From: Undibacterium_A arcticum
GTDB taxonomy: Bacteria; Pseudomonadota; Gammaproteobacteria; Burkholderiales; Burkholderiaceae_D
Direction: 5' to 3' (one strand)
Length of the DNA stretch: 64,000 bases
NCBI RefSeq assembly: GCF_042660705.1
Contig: NZ_JBHSUQ010000001.1
Part shown: one piece after another, positions 28,472 to 38,759 of the stretch
Layout of the letters: the number at the start of each line of letters is the position of its first letter
Position numbering within the stretch: position 1 is the first letter of the stretch
Position numbers and translations under genes: made by a program
Notes under the pieces: model-generated
Seen by the model: the letters and a program-made list of their open reading frames with translations, nothing else
Databases searched by the model: none
What the model was told of the DNA's origin: nothing

Positions 28472-31400
28472 TCAATTGATGCAGCCGCCCGGCGGTGCAG
28501 CACCGCCTGCGCCGCCGGCATCACCATTAATTAGGGGCATCAGCGTGGGCGCCAGCACTTTCAGCAATTGCACCGGCAGGCCGCTGGTGAAGTCGTAGGC
28601 GGCGGCCTGCGCTCCCGGCACGTAGGCGATGATGGTGCCGAAGAAACGTTCATCGATGTTGAACACGAAAGTCGCAGATCGATTCACCACGCGCGATGAA
28701 ATCAGGCGGCCGCCAGCGCCGTAGGTATCAAAGCGCTGATCGCCGGTGCCGGTCTTGCCGCCGACCGGAATGAAGCTGCCGTCAGGCCGGACAAATGCCT
28801 GCTTCACGCGTTTGGCGGTGCCGTCTTCCACCACCCGCCGGATCGCCGCGCGCACCGCTTGCGCCACTTCCGGCGCCAGCACCCGTTCCGCCTGGGCCGG
28901 CTTGTATTGCAGCAGGGTTTCATACGGCGTCGCGACCGCGAAGTGCAGCGACCGGATGCGGGTATTCGGTTTGCGCTCGCCATCGTTGACCAGTATCCCC
29001 ATCAATTCCGCCAGCGCGGCGGGACGGTCGGCCGACGCCCCGAGCGCGGTCGCATACGACGGCACCAGCGAATCGAAGGGGTAACCCGTGTGCGCCCATT
29101 GGCGGTGGATTTCCAGAAATCCTTCGCCTTCGAGCAAACCCAGAATCCGCCTGTCCTGCGCATGCTTGCGATGGGTGGAAAACAGCCAGGAATACACCGC
29201 CTGGCGCTCAGCGACACTGGCCTGCATCACTTGCGTCTGACTCGCCCCCGGATGGTTGCGCAGATAGCCGACCAGCCACAACTCGAGCGGATGGACGTTT
29301 GCCAGATAGCCGCGATCCGCCAGCGACATCTGTTGCGGCGCGTATTGCTCGTAGAGTTTGGCCAGCCTTGGCTCGGCCAGCTTGAGGCCGTCCGGCAGAT
29401 TGGCCTTCACGAAAGCAGTGAACTGGTCGAGCGTCGCATCCGGTGCAATGGTGCGGAAGATGGCCGCCAGCCGCGACGCGGTCGGGCGCACGTTCTCCAG
29501 CAGCAAATCCTCCGCCTGTTGTGCGGTTTTGCCCTGGTATTTGACCAGGAAACGCCGCATGAACACCTGCCCTTCGCGATCGGCGAAGCGCGCCAGATAC
29601 GCGGCACGGCGCGGATCGTCGGCATCCTGCAGCAGCTTGGCCGAGGACCCGGGGGTCAGGAACATATAGTGGTGCACGATATCGCGCATCAGCCGGATGA
29701 ACACCAGGTTGACCGAATTGCGCAGTCCATCGCGTACCGACATCACCTTGCCATTGTCCTCGCGCTTGAAATTGTCGAAGTGGTGCAGCCCGCCGCCGGT
29801 AAAAAATCCTTCCCCGGTACTGGCGGAATAGCGCCGCTCCAGCGCCGCATCCAGCATCGTGCTCAGGTCCTTATCTTTCGCAGCAAGAAAATAATCGGCC
29901 GCCCAGCGCGTCAGGATATCCTGCCGGTCGACTTCCAGCGCGCGCAATTGCGTGCCATCCAGCACCGACAGTCGCTCATACAGTTTGGCCATGATGTCGA
30001 GATAGGTCACCAACGTGCGCAGTTTGGCGGTGGAGCCGAGGTCGAGCTTGGTGCCTTCGTTGATATTCAGGGGCTGGTCGAAATTATCGGTTTGCACCCG
30101 CAGGGTATTGGCGTCGCTTCCGCGCTCATATAGCGTGAAGCTATACACCACCTTGGCCGGATCACCACGGTCCAGCAACTGCTTGCTGTTGAGTCCGGCC
30201 GCCTCGGCGCTGGCCGGTTCGCGCAACTCCCGCAACAGCTTGGTCACTGCTGCCTGCACCGGCGCATCCAGCGTGCTGGCCACGCCGAGATCGAGGCGAT
30301 CCAGATCGTACAGGCGACTGCCGCCGAGCAAGCCGGCAAGATGCGTGCGCACCGCATTGGCCGCCTTCTGCGTCACAAAAGAAACCGCTGCGACAGGAAT
30401 CTTGTTGGCACGCCGATTCAGCTTTGCCTTGAGCGCTGCATCGCGCAGCGCAGGCGTAATCACGCCGGCACTGCCCAGCAGGCGCAGATGGCTGTCGGTG
30501 AGTTGCTCCAATTCGGCCTCATCGGCATCGAAATAATACGAAGGGCGGCGCTGTGAAATCAGCAGGCTCAGCGACTGCTTGTACAGTTGCGCCTGCTCGC
30601 TGACATCGCCATTTTGCGCCGCTGTGTTTCAGGATGCGGTTGACTTCATTGAAATCACGCCCATACCAGACCCACAAACCATCGCCCAGGCCATGCACTT
30701 CACCAAAGCCGGCCTTGGCTGACAGTGGCATCGTATTCATGTAGCTCAACACGATCTGGCGCCGCACCGCACCGGTATCCTCGCCCTGCTGATAGGCGCG
30801 CAAGGCGGCCGACACCATCTGCTGCAATTTTTCCTGGATCGATGACGTGCGTCCTTCGGAAGAATGACGGTACTTCTCTATTTGGGTCGCCAGCGTGCTG
30901 CCGCCGGGCGTACTGCCGTTGCCGGTGACGGCACTCTTGGCCTTGATCAGCACCGCATTTGCCAGCCGGTCCCACTCCACTGCCGGGTTGCGCTTCGGAT
31001 GGCTAGGATCGAGCAGTTCACGGTTCTCGATGAACAGCAGGCTCTGCACCAGGATCGGCGCGATATCGTCAAAGCGTTCGTAAATCCGTTTCGGATAGCG
31101 CTCCTGAAACAGACTATCGTTGTGACAATCGAGAATGCTCAGACCGCTCTGGGTCTTTTCAAGATAGGGGGCGAAATAACCGGCGTCGACGATCTCCGTC
31201 ATGCCCTTTGAGATCCGGGCCTGTTTGACGATCTCGAAATCCCGGGCCGTGAGCTTGCCGAGAAACGCCGGCAGCTGGGCATAACCGAGACGATCGTCAT
31301 ACGGCGCGCTCTGGGGGAAACGGATAGACGGACTCGGCCCCGCGCCGAGCGTATAGCTGGCCTTGCTGGCCAGGCCGGCAAAAAAACGTGCCTGATAGTC

Positions 31401-31515
31401 CGAAGTGCGCATCTCCTGGGCGACCAGCAGCCCACCGACGACGAGCAATATCAGCATCGAAGATGCCAATACGATCTTGAGCCAGAAAAAAAAATGACGA
31501 TCTCTTTTCCCGCAT
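28472..31515 (-). CDS. Transglycosylase/transpeptidase (PBP1-like), two frameshifts
   Basis: Bifunctional peptidoglycan synthase-like protein: single N-terminal transmembrane helix, a GT51 glycosyltransferase domain (LLFIENRELLD, GGSTLATQIEK) and a penicillin-binding domain with the active-site STAK in LGSTAKLRTLVTYLD and the KTG triad in GGKTGTGDQRF. The natural start appears to be 31515 (MREKRSSFFF), but an A9 run at 31486-31494 throws the frame; the main frame resumes at VLASSMLILLVVGG. A second break lies near 30620-30630, after EVNRILK. Combined length would be about 1010 residues. This larger variant is known from betaproteobacteria. Its precise role beside the standard PBP1A is unknown. 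Confidence 0.75.
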
Positions 31516-31704
31516 ACTTATTATCCCGAATCTCGTTGTTAGTTATTCTGTGCACACCCGCGCTGCTCTAGTATGGGTGGAGATTTGACAAAGCGATAGG
31601 AACAAAACACGCACCAATCTCCCGCTTTTGCGCGAAGTAACATCTTACAGACCGTTGCCGGCTTTGCGTACCGTCACTTAGCACACCCGAAACGAGGGGA
31701 CCCC

Positions 31705-31738
31705 GGTAAAAATAAGGGAGCGCGTCGCTCCCTTATTT
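31705..31738 (-). terminator. Rho-independent terminator
   Basis: A perfect 13-bp stem (AAATAAGGGAGCG, 31710-31722, against CGCTCCCTTATTT, 31726-31738) with a 3-base loop, followed on the minus strand by a T-run. It lies just after the TonB-C gene on that strand. Confidence 0.85.
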
Positions 31739-31758
31739 GTTGGGTGAGACCGGCCGAT

Positions 31759-32106
31759 TTATTCCAGCTTCCAGGTGAAATCGACTTTGGCCCACACCTC
31801 TGACGGCTTGCCATCCTTGCTACCCGCCTTGAATTTGCATTGCGACAATGACGACAGCGCGGCCTTGTCCAGGCTCTTGGAGCCGCTGGATTTTTCCACT
31901 TTCGATTCCATCACCTTGCCGTCGGCTGCGATCAGGAAACCCAACGAAACCGTGCCGGTTTCTTCATTGATCAGCGCCGCTTTCGGATATTTCTGTTTGT
32001 CGCAGGAATTGGCATCAATGACTGGCGCCACATCGGCGGCGAGAGTGGCAGCGCTGCACAAGCTGAGTAACAAAGCGGACAGGGCGGTTCTGAGATGGAT
32101 ATTCAT
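31759..32106 (-). CDS. Secreted TonB C-terminal domain protein
   Basis: Small exported protein (115 residues) made of a signal peptide (MNIHLRTALSALLLSLCSAA, cleavage near LAADVAP) and one TonB_C-type domain, visible as YPKAALINEETGTVSLGFLI and the ending VDFTWKLE. It lacks the proline-rich linker and membrane anchor of true TonB, so it is likely a periplasmic protein rather than an energy transducer. The in-frame extension to 32190 overlaps the neighbouring promoter region and is not used here. It follows the chemoreceptor gene and ends at a strong terminator. Confidence 0.78.
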   Translation of the reverse strand: MNIHLRTALSALLLSLCSAATLAADVAPVIDANSCDKQKYPKAALINEETGTVSLGFLIAADGKVMESKVEKSSGSKSLDKAALSSLSQCKFKAGSKDGKPSEVWAKVDFTWKLE

Positions 32107-32174
32107 ACACAGGCTTTTCTGAAAGGATGACTGAAAATGTGAGGGTTTATCTGGATACCTGTACGGCGGAATAT

Positions 32175-33940
32175 TTAGAACTCTTCCCATTCCTCATTAC
32201 TGCCATTGACCACTGACAGTTTCTTGGGTGCCGGTTTTTTCAGCGCAGGAGGTGTGGTCGTCACGGCCTTCGATACAGGCTTGAGCCGGATTTTGGCCGG
32301 GGCCGCGGCCGACCTCGTGGCCGCCTTGGAGGCCACGGCCGGGCTGGCGTAATTTGTCGCCGGTTGTTGGTCGCCATTGAGCTTGAACACGCTGACCACC
32401 TTGGCCAATTCCGCTGCCTGATCCTGCAGGCTTTGCGCAGCAGCGGCGGCTTCTTCCACCAGCGCGGCATTTTGCTGGGTCACGCTATCCATTTCGATGA
32501 TCGCGTGATTGACTTCCTCGATGCCGGCGCTTTGTTCCTGGCTGGCAGCGCTGATTTCGGCGATGATGTCAGTCACCTGCTTGACGCTGGTGACCACCTG
32601 ATCGATCGTGATGCCGGCCTGGCCGACCAGGTTGCTGCCAACCTCGACCTTTTCAACCGAGTCGCCAATCAGCGACTTGATTTCTTTCGCCGCTGCGGCG
32701 CTGCGCTGCGCCAGATTGCGCACTTCCGACGCTACCACTGCAAAACCGCGGCCCTGTTCGCCGGCGCGGGCGGCCTCGACCGCCGCATTCAGCGCCAGGA
32801 TATTGGTCTGGAACGCAATGCCATCGATCACGCTGATGATGTCGACGATCTTCTTCGCTGATTCATTGATCGACCCCATGGTGTCGACCACTTGTGCCAC
32901 CACGACGCCGCCCTGACGTGCGACTTCGGATGCGGATGCCGCCAGCTGGTTCGCTTCGCGTGCATTGTCGGCATTCTGCCTGACCGTGGTGGTCAGTTCC
33001 TTCATCGACGAGGTAGTTTTTTCCAGCGAACCGGCTTGCTGCTCGGTGCGTGACGACAGATCGAGATTGCCGGTCGCGATTTCGCTGGACGCGGTGGCGA
33101 TGGTATCGGTGCCGACCCGCACCTGGCCGACAATATTGACCAGACTGTCGCGCATCGCCTTCATTTCGGCGAGCAGGCTGGACTGATCGCCAGCCTTGGT
33201 ATTGATTACCGATGACAGATCGCCGGAGGCAATTTGTCCGGCAATCTTGGCCGCATAGTCCGGTTCGCCGCCGAGCTGTTTCAGCAGGCTGCGCGTAATG
33301 GCGTAGGCCGCGCTGATGCCGGCCAGCAGCGCCAGCGCGCCGAGCAGCAGCATCGTGTTGCGGGCGGTGGTGAAGGCCGATTCGGCGTCCTTGGCGATCT
33401 GGGCATTGAGCTTGTCTTCCAGCGTCACGAATTCATCCAGCGTATCGAGCCATTTCTTTTGCACCGGGCGGATTTTCTTGATCAGCCCGACCGTCGCCAG
33501 TTCCGGATTGTTTGCCAGACCCAGGTCCTTGGCCTTGTCCACCAGTGGCTGGGCCGCCACCTCCTGTTCTGTCAGTTTCGCCAGCAGTGCTGTTTCTCGG
33601 CCGGGACAGTTGCCTGGCCGACGAACATTTTGTTCAATTTACCCTCGGCTTGCGCGTATTGATCCGACTGTTGCTTGATCTTCCCCATTTCCGGTTCCAT
33701 GTCGCCGGCGTCATTGAGCAGGGTGAGGTTGCGCAGCGACTGCAGGCGGTCATACACAATCGCGCGCATGTCGATGATCAGGCGCGATTCGACGTTGCTG
33801 ATGTTGACGACTTCTTCCAGCCGGTTTTGCACCTGTGCCATGCGGCTGATGCCAAGCGCAGTGACTGCAATCAGCAGCACCAGGACCAAAGCGAATCCAA
33901 GACCCAGTCGTTTGCCGACCTTCATTTTTGCTAAGTTCAT
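32175..33940 (-). CDS. Methyl-accepting chemotaxis protein, frameshifted
   Basis: Transmembrane chemoreceptor: TM1 near residues 12-30 (LGFALVLVLLIAVTALGI), a short four-helix-bundle periplasmic sensor, TM2 (MLLLGALALLAGISAAYAI), HAMP, and the cytoplasmic signalling hairpin whose tip reads VIDGIAFQTNILALNAAVEA. The protein ends NEEWEEF, a CheR/CheB tether of the WxxF kind. The frame breaks near 33590-33600 in the sensor domain, between VPAEKQ and LLAKLTEQEV. The start at 33940 (MNLAKMKVGKRLG) is the normal family start. The signal sensed is unknown. Confidence 0.85.
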
Positions 33941-34457
33941 TGGCTTGTCTTGTAATGAGGTTGGAAATATGGCTTGCGGTGTTGGTCTGCATTTTTGCCG
34001 CAAATACGAAGGTCGTCGATGCTTGGATTGCCCTGCATCCTGGTGGATAGTATCGAGCGCAGAATACTCTTTTATATTTCCATGTAGCAAGTAATTTCTA
34101 TAGGGAAAAGCCCCTGATCACCGTATTTGTGCCATTGAAAATTCGACAGCTTTCATCTTGTCGAGCAAGAAAGGCTTGTCTGGAAATTATCGAGATTAAC
34201 TATTGCTCGAGTATTCCGATGCTGGCGAAAGATTATTCGGCGAAATTCTGTTTTTGTCAGATATTCAATGCTATCGCCTGCGTGATTTTTGCCACCATCA
34301 GCGCGGTATAGGAATGGTCTTTCAATGCACAGGTGTGGAACATGAATCTCGCGCTCATCGGTCCGCACGCAATCGCGAAGCCTCCCGCGAAACGTGTGTA
34401 TCCGGGATCTGTATTACTGGTTGGCTGCGAAAGCTGCGGCCGGCATTGACTGAGCGG
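33941..34457. other. Intergenic stretch with no recognised gene
   Basis: About 500 bp between the chemoreceptor and the alpha/beta hydrolase, which are transcribed in the same (minus) direction. Short open frames show no family resemblance. The chemoreceptor promoter should lie near 33950-34100. No terminator or repeat was recognised. Confidence 0.4.
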
Positions 34458-35309
34458 TCAAGCGAGATCGGCAATCAGTTTGCGCGTCGCTTCGAATAGC
34501 GCATCACCCGGAGTGGCGAATGCATCGCAGATGGTCATGTGATTGGCATCGGGCAGCGCTATATCGCCCGCAAAATTGGCCTGCCATGCCTGTCCGATCA
34601 AACTGTTCTGGCGTTTGAATTCATCCGATTCCTGACCACCGACCGCGGTGATGAAGGGTGCCGGATGCGACGGCGCCATCAACACCGGTGACAGCACATT
34701 GGCACTGGCTGGTGTCAATTTCAGATCGAGATTGACGTAGTCGGCCTGACGCACCGGCTCCAGATCGTACAGGCCGGACAGCAGGACGCCGGCGCGTACC
34801 AGGTCAGGCGGCAAATCGCCGCCGTACACTGGCCACAATGCTGTCATCAGCATGGCCGACAAATGTCCACCGGCAGAATGGCCGGACACCACGATGCGGT
34901 GCGGGTCGAAATCGTATTTGTGGGCATTGCGGTACAGCCAGGCCAGCGCGCGCAATTGCTGCAGCGTGATATCGGCCAGTGTCGCCTGTGGCGCCAGCGT
35001 GTAGTTGAGCAGCGCGACATTGACGCCGGCGCGGGTGTAGGCCGGCGCGATGAACGAAAAGTCGGATTTATCGAACGAGCGCCACCAACCGCCGTGGATG
35101 TACACCAGCAGCGGCGAACCGCTGCGGGTAGCCGGGAAAAAATCCAGGCGTTCGCCGGACGCTTCGCCATACGCCAGATCGAATAAACCGAGCGTGGTGC
35201 GCCGCACGCGCGACGAGTCCTGGGCCCAGCGTGTGAAGATAGCCGGATGATCTGGCACCATCGCACGGGTATTGAATTGCTGGTTGTAATAATCGGTCTG
35301 ATTTCTCAT
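34458..35309 (-). CDS. Alpha/beta hydrolase, kynurenine formamidase-like
   Basis: Cytoplasmic alpha/beta hydrolase of about 283 residues. The oxyanion-hole segment reads VYIHGGWWRSFDKSD (HGGxW, the pattern of arylformamidases and carboxylesterases), the nucleophile elbow is VSGHSAGGHLSAM, and the catalytic His lies in DANHMTIC near the end. The nearest functional class is N-formylkynurenine formamidase or a related esterase; no tryptophan-degradation gene is adjacent, so the substrate stays open. Start taken at MRNQTDYYN; an in-frame start ten codons earlier is possible. Confidence 0.8.
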   Translation of the reverse strand: MRNQTDYYNQQFNTRAMVPDHPAIFTRWAQDSSRVRRTTLGLFDLAYGEASGERLDFFPATRSGSPLLVYIHGGWWRSFDKSDFSFIAPAYTRAGVNVALLNYTLAPQATLADITLQQLRALAWLYRNAHKYDFDPHRIVVSGHSAGGHLSAMLMTALWPVYGGDLPPDLVRAGVLLSGLYDLEPVRQADYVNLDLKLTPASANVLSPVLMAPSHPAPFITAVGGQESDEFKRQNSLIGQAWQANFAGDIALPDANHMTICDAFATPGDALFEATRKLIADLA

Positions 35310-35516
35310 GGTGTGCGTCGTTTCGATCGGGGCTGACATGGATCCGGTGGCGATTGCAGATGATTTGATTGGAGCGGAATATTGTGTGCTGCGCGTGCGT
35401 ATTGTGCGGCATCTGATTTGTCGATGTCGTCGGCAAGGGCGGCCGCGGGCAACGGGGCATTGTAAGGGCCCAACAAATCGCCGGTATTTTGCGATAGTTG
35501 TTGCGCTAGGCCAAAT

Positions 35517-35726
35517 TCATGTATAGGATGCTTCGCTAAAGTAATCAATACAAGAGCGGATTCTTTTCTCGACGACGCCACTTTCCAGATAGGACTGGGT
35601 TTCGGGAATCTTCTCTTGTATTGGTTTCAGGTACGGATTACTAATAGAGGTTACGACGTCTTGGGAAACCGAACGAACAGTAAGAGAGTCAAACTCACTG
35701 AGGTGGGTTTTTTTTTCGTCGCTCAC
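35517..35726 (-). CDS. Small hypothetical protein (69 aa)
   Basis: Open frame starting with GTG at 35726 (SDEKKTHLSEFDSLTVRS). It has a hydrophilic, evenly mixed composition, unlike the Arg/Ala-rich shadows of GC-rich DNA, and no membrane segment. A weak AGG lies nine bases upstream of the start. No family is recognised. It is divergent from the next small gene. Confidence 0.4.
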   Translation of the reverse strand: MSDEKKTHLSEFDSLTVRSVSQDVVTSISNPYLKPIQEKIPETQSYLESGVVEKRIRSCIDYFSEASYT

Positions 35727-35773
35727 TTTTATTGCCTAATCGGCATCATTGCAGAAATTCTGGGTGAAAATGT

Positions 35774-35968
35774 ATGCTCAAATCTGACGATGTAATTGAA
35801 AATCTGGTTCAACTGGTTTGCGGCGAGACAGCCAGCGCACAGGACCGGCATGTCTACCGGGAATCGCTGCGCAATCTGGTGCGCCTGGCAAAGGCCGAGC
35901 AGAAGCAGGAAATCAGAATGGATAGGCACCAGATCAACGCAGTGCGTGAAAGTGACGTGCTGCACTGA
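35774..35968 (+). CDS. Small hypothetical protein (64 aa)
   Basis: Charged, probably helical protein (LKSDDVIENLVQLVCGET, then LRNLVRLAKAEQKQEIRMD). Not recognised. The case for a real gene is that a strong Rho-independent terminator begins 17 bp after its stop codon and nothing else ends there. The composition suggests a soluble cytoplasmic protein. Confidence 0.5.
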   Translation: MLKSDDVIENLVQLVCGETASAQDRHVYRESLRNLVRLAKAEQKQEIRMDRHQINAVRESDVLH

Positions 35969-35984
35969 TCGTGCCTGCGCATGG

Positions 35985-36011
35985 AAAAGCCCGCTTCGGC
36001 GGGTTTTTTTT
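35985..36011 (+). terminator. Rho-independent terminator
   Basis: CCCGC-TTCG-GCGGG hairpin with the stable TTCG loop (35990-36003) followed by eight T (36004-36011). It closes the small gene at 35774-35968. Confidence 0.85.
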
Positions 36012-36100
36012 GCGGTCAACAAAAATCCCGGTCAGCCGTTTTATTGGTGTGCAGTCCCATGGACTGTCAAATTGATGAGGCGTGCAACGTGGAATCTGGT

Positions 36101-36247
36101 ATGAGCAAGTTCACCCATCCAAGCAAACAGGCAGTACGCGATTATTTGCAGCGTCGATGGACTGATCGCAGGGCACCGCCTGACCTTCAGGAAATCCGCC
36201 GCTTACTGTGGGAGAGTTCGAAATGCGGACCAGACACGCGTCGGTAA
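36101..36247 (+). CDS. Small hypothetical protein (48 aa)
   Basis: Reads MSKFTHPSKQAVRDYLQRRW, then PPDLQEIRRLLWESS. The pattern of a short helix, Arg/Trp-rich centre and PPD(P/L)xxIRRxL ending looks like a small protein seen in related betaproteobacteria (recollection of a pattern, not a search). It starts downstream of the terminator at 36011. No function can be assigned. Confidence 0.45.
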   Translation: MSKFTHPSKQAVRDYLQRRWTDRRAPPDLQEIRRLLWESSKCGPDTRR

Positions 36248-36465
36248 GATCGGCGCATCGGCGCATCGGCATTCGGCGCAGCGTGGCCAACCTCACATCT
36301 TCCCGTCGCCGATCCTGCAACGACAAAGTATTGGCGTGACTCAACATTCATTGAAATCTGCACAATGCTAGATCGGGTCTCTAGACCGATACACTAAAAC
36401 GGTGTAAACACGACTTGTTATGTAGCCACTCCGGCCACGCGCAGCAGATTGCCAGGGAACAAGTC

Positions 36466-37344
36466 ATGGTCAGACTCAAATTCTCGATTGAACTGTTGTA
36501 TGACATCGCCGACCCCACGTGCGATTTGATCTTCAACATCCACGCGGCGCGCACGCGCTACCAGACAGTTGTTGCCGAGCAGCTAGCGCTAAACCAACCG
36601 GTTCAACCCTTGCTGTATGACGATGCACACGACGGCACCCGTCACATGCGGTTGCAGGCGCATCAGGGGCAGTTGAAGTTGCGTTACGACGCCACGGTCG
36701 ATATCAAACATCATGTCGAGTCGCCGCAGCGGCTCGCTGAAATGCCGATTTCGGCGTTGCCGCAGCAGGCATTACCTTATATTTACCCGAGTCGTTATTG
36801 CCAGTCGGACCGTTTGCGCAAACTGGCAGCGCGGGAATTCGGCCTGATGATGCCGGGTTATGAGCGCGTACGCGCGGTCCAGCAATGGGTGCACCAGCGC
36901 GTCGATTTTGTGTCCGGCAGCTCGAACGACAGCACCTCCGCGCTCGATACCCTCATCGCGGGGACCGGCGTGTGCCGGGACTTCGCGCATCTGATGATTG
37001 GCTTGTGTCGTGCGCTGAACCTTCCCGCACGTTTTGTATCCGGTATCGATTACGGCGCCGATCCGGCGATGGGGCCGACCGATTTTCACGCCTATGTCGA
37101 GGTCATGTTGAGTGGTCGCTGGTATCTGTTCGATCCCAGCGAAGTGTCGCCGCCGATGGGGCTGGTCCGGATCGGCACCGGGCGCGACGCGGCGGATGCC
37201 GCATTCGCCACCGTGTTCGGCGCCGTCAGGACTTACGCGCCCCTGATTGTGATCGAGGCGATCGAGGATCCGCAGCAGGGCTGGACCTTGCCGCACCTTT
37301 GCGCCGATGGGTTATCGAGCGCGCACCACATCACGCCTGGTTGA
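36466..37344 (+). CDS. Transglutaminase-like cysteine protease-fold protein
   Basis: Bacterial transglutaminase-like protein of about 292 residues. The N-terminal beta-sandwich region (FSIELLYDIADPTCDLIF) precedes the papain-like core, with the catalytic Cys in AGTGVCRDFAHLMIGLCRAL, His in PTDFHAYVEVML and Asp in RWYLFDPSEV. Proteins of this type are usually putative peptidases or amidases. The start at 36466 (MVRLKFSIE) matches the family better than the upstream in-frame ATG at 36415. It is followed by a small proline-rich gene. Confidence 0.85.
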   Translation: MVRLKFSIELLYDIADPTCDLIFNIHAARTRYQTVVAEQLALNQPVQPLLYDDAHDGTRHMRLQAHQGQLKLRYDATVDIKHHVESPQRLAEMPISALPQQALPYIYPSRYCQSDRLRKLAAREFGLMMPGYERVRAVQQWVHQRVDFVSGSSNDSTSALDTLIAGTGVCRDFAHLMIGLCRALNLPARFVSGIDYGADPAMGPTDFHAYVEVMLSGRWYLFDPSEVSPPMGLVRIGTGRDAADAAFATVFGAVRTYAPLIVIEAIEDPQQGWTLPHLCADGLSSAHHITPG

Positions 37345-37428
37345 TTCGTGGACGCCGCGCATCCCATTCCGATGACGTCATCGGTGAGGCTCAGACCCGT
37401 ACCGGAATTCATGCAAGGAGAATCAGCA

Positions 37429-37578
37429 ATGCAGACCGTCGTTACCCGAACATCCGGCCATCCTCATCGGGAGCCGGGCACACCGCCGATCGACGAACCG
37501 GTGCCGCCGCCGCAGCCGCATCCGCATCCATCGCCGGCAGAGGAGCCGGTACCCGACCATAATCCCAGCATTGTTTGA
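37429..37578 (+). CDS. Small proline/histidine-rich protein (49 aa)
   Basis: Starts with ATG after AAGGAGAATCAGCA, a strong ribosome site. The product is dominated by Pro, His and Glu (PPIDEPVPPPQPHPHP). No domain or signal peptide. It lies 84 bp after the transglutaminase-like gene and could be cotranscribed. Function unknown; such low-complexity proteins are often unstructured. Confidence 0.45.
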   Translation: MQTVVTRTSGHPHREPGTPPIDEPVPPPQPHPHPSPAEEPVPDHNPSIV

Positions 37579-37760
37579 CACAGTGCAACACGGCGTTGGC
37601 GGCAGACTGGACTATGATGATCTGGGTGGTTTTGCCGTCGTCTGATGGCGCAGCGGGGTTGCGCCTGGGCAAACCAAACACGTGACGCGTCAGTGGCCGG
37701 TGGCACCTTGCACTGGGCGCCGAGCGCGCCGGCTGATTCGGAACGGATTGGGAGGACTCC

Positions 37761-38198
37761 ATGTACCAGAAAATATTGGTCGCATATAACGGCACCCCGG
37801 AAAGCAGGTCCGCGTTGCAGGAATGCATCCGCCTGGCGCCCGGACCAGGGGCGGAAATTCATCTGCTTGCCGTGATCCAGATTTCCGCGTTTCTACTGGT
37901 CGGCGAATTCGTGGCGGAGGCCGCACTTGCCGATGAGAAGGTCAGAATGGAACAGGAATTGAACTCTGGTCACGCCATGATGACGTCGGCTGGCCTGTCC
38001 GTCAGCAAGCACCTGGAAATCGGCGAACCAGTCGCCGTCATTGCCGAAATGGTCGATAAGCTGGGCATCGAGCTGGTCATCGTCGGCCATTCGCGACAGA
38101 AGCCGCTGGCGATGCGCTGGTGGCGCGGTTCGGTCGATGCGGTGCTGGTCGAGCGCGTGTCATGCAATATTCTGGTGGCGGCATACCTGCCGCACTAG
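37761..38198 (+). CDS. Universal stress protein UspA family
   Basis: Single UspA domain, 145 residues, cytoplasmic. YQKILVAYNGTPESRSALQE is the N-terminal nucleotide-contacting strand and loop; the ATP-binding class motif would be G-2x-G-9x-G(S/T), and here VIVGHSRQKPLAMRWWRGSVDAVLV fits it loosely. GGGAGG precedes the ATG. The stop codon (TAG, 38196-38198) is part of the terminal repeat of the MITE-like element that follows, so the insertion touches the last codon or supplies the stop. Confidence 0.85.
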   Translation: MYQKILVAYNGTPESRSALQECIRLAPGPGAEIHLLAVIQISAFLLVGEFVAEAALADEKVRMEQELNSGHAMMTSAGLSVSKHLEIGEPVAVIAEMVDKLGIELVIVGHSRQKPLAMRWWRGSVDAVLVERVSCNILVAAYLPH

Positions 38199-38360
38199 GA
38201 GCCTGTCGGACTTACGGAATCGAAGCGAAATTAGCTTAACGAGGACAGATTTTGCCGGATTTGCAGCGTCAATAGCGAGCTATTGACCAAAAAGCCGGTG
38301 AAATATGGACCGTTCAGGTAATTTTGCAGCCGATTCTCCGTAAGTCCGACAGGCTCCTAG
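38195..38360. repeat. MITE-like element with 24-bp perfect terminal inverted repeats
   Basis: 166 bp bounded by perfect 24-bp inverted repeats that begin CTAGGAGCCTGTCGGAC (38195-38218 and 38337-38360). The interior (38219-38336) has no open frame of note. CTAG at both ends may be a 4-bp target duplication. It matches the layout of a non-autonomous transposon derivative; no transposase with such ends is in this window. Confidence 0.75.
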
Positions 38361-38759
38361 AGCCGGCTGAGAATGGTATTGGGCAAGAATGAGGTGCTGC
38401 AACCGAGAGACTGGCGTGGCGGATGTACAGCTCATTGATGCCAGATGACGTCTGCAACACTGATCCATCTTCCCAGCGCGATTTTTTCTCCTGCAAAAAA
38501 ATGCTTTACGGCAACTTTCCGATAAAAAAGGAGTAGTATGCCTGTCGTCGTCGTCACACTTCGAGCGACTGCAATCCTTGATCGGGAGACTGAGCAGTGA
38601 CCTTGATACCTTCATATACTCCAATCATCAATATCGGATCTCGCAATGAAATAGATGGGAATGTAGTGATACTGGCAAGACAATAGGAATTGAATAATTA
38701 TTTTGGCCGACGGTCAACGGTTACATCCGGCAGTCGTCCCGCCGCTCCACAGAGGTGTT
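38361..38759. other. Intergenic stretch with no recognised gene
   Basis: About 400 bp between the MITE-like element and the GGDEF-EAL gene. It is AT-richer than its surroundings and holds no plausible gene; it should contain the promoter of the downstream gene. Confidence 0.4.

Noticed and set aside
38280..38624. 114-codon minus-strand frame over the MITE-like element
   Set aside because: It crosses the terminal inverted repeat and has the Ser/Arg/Cys-rich composition of a non-coding frame.
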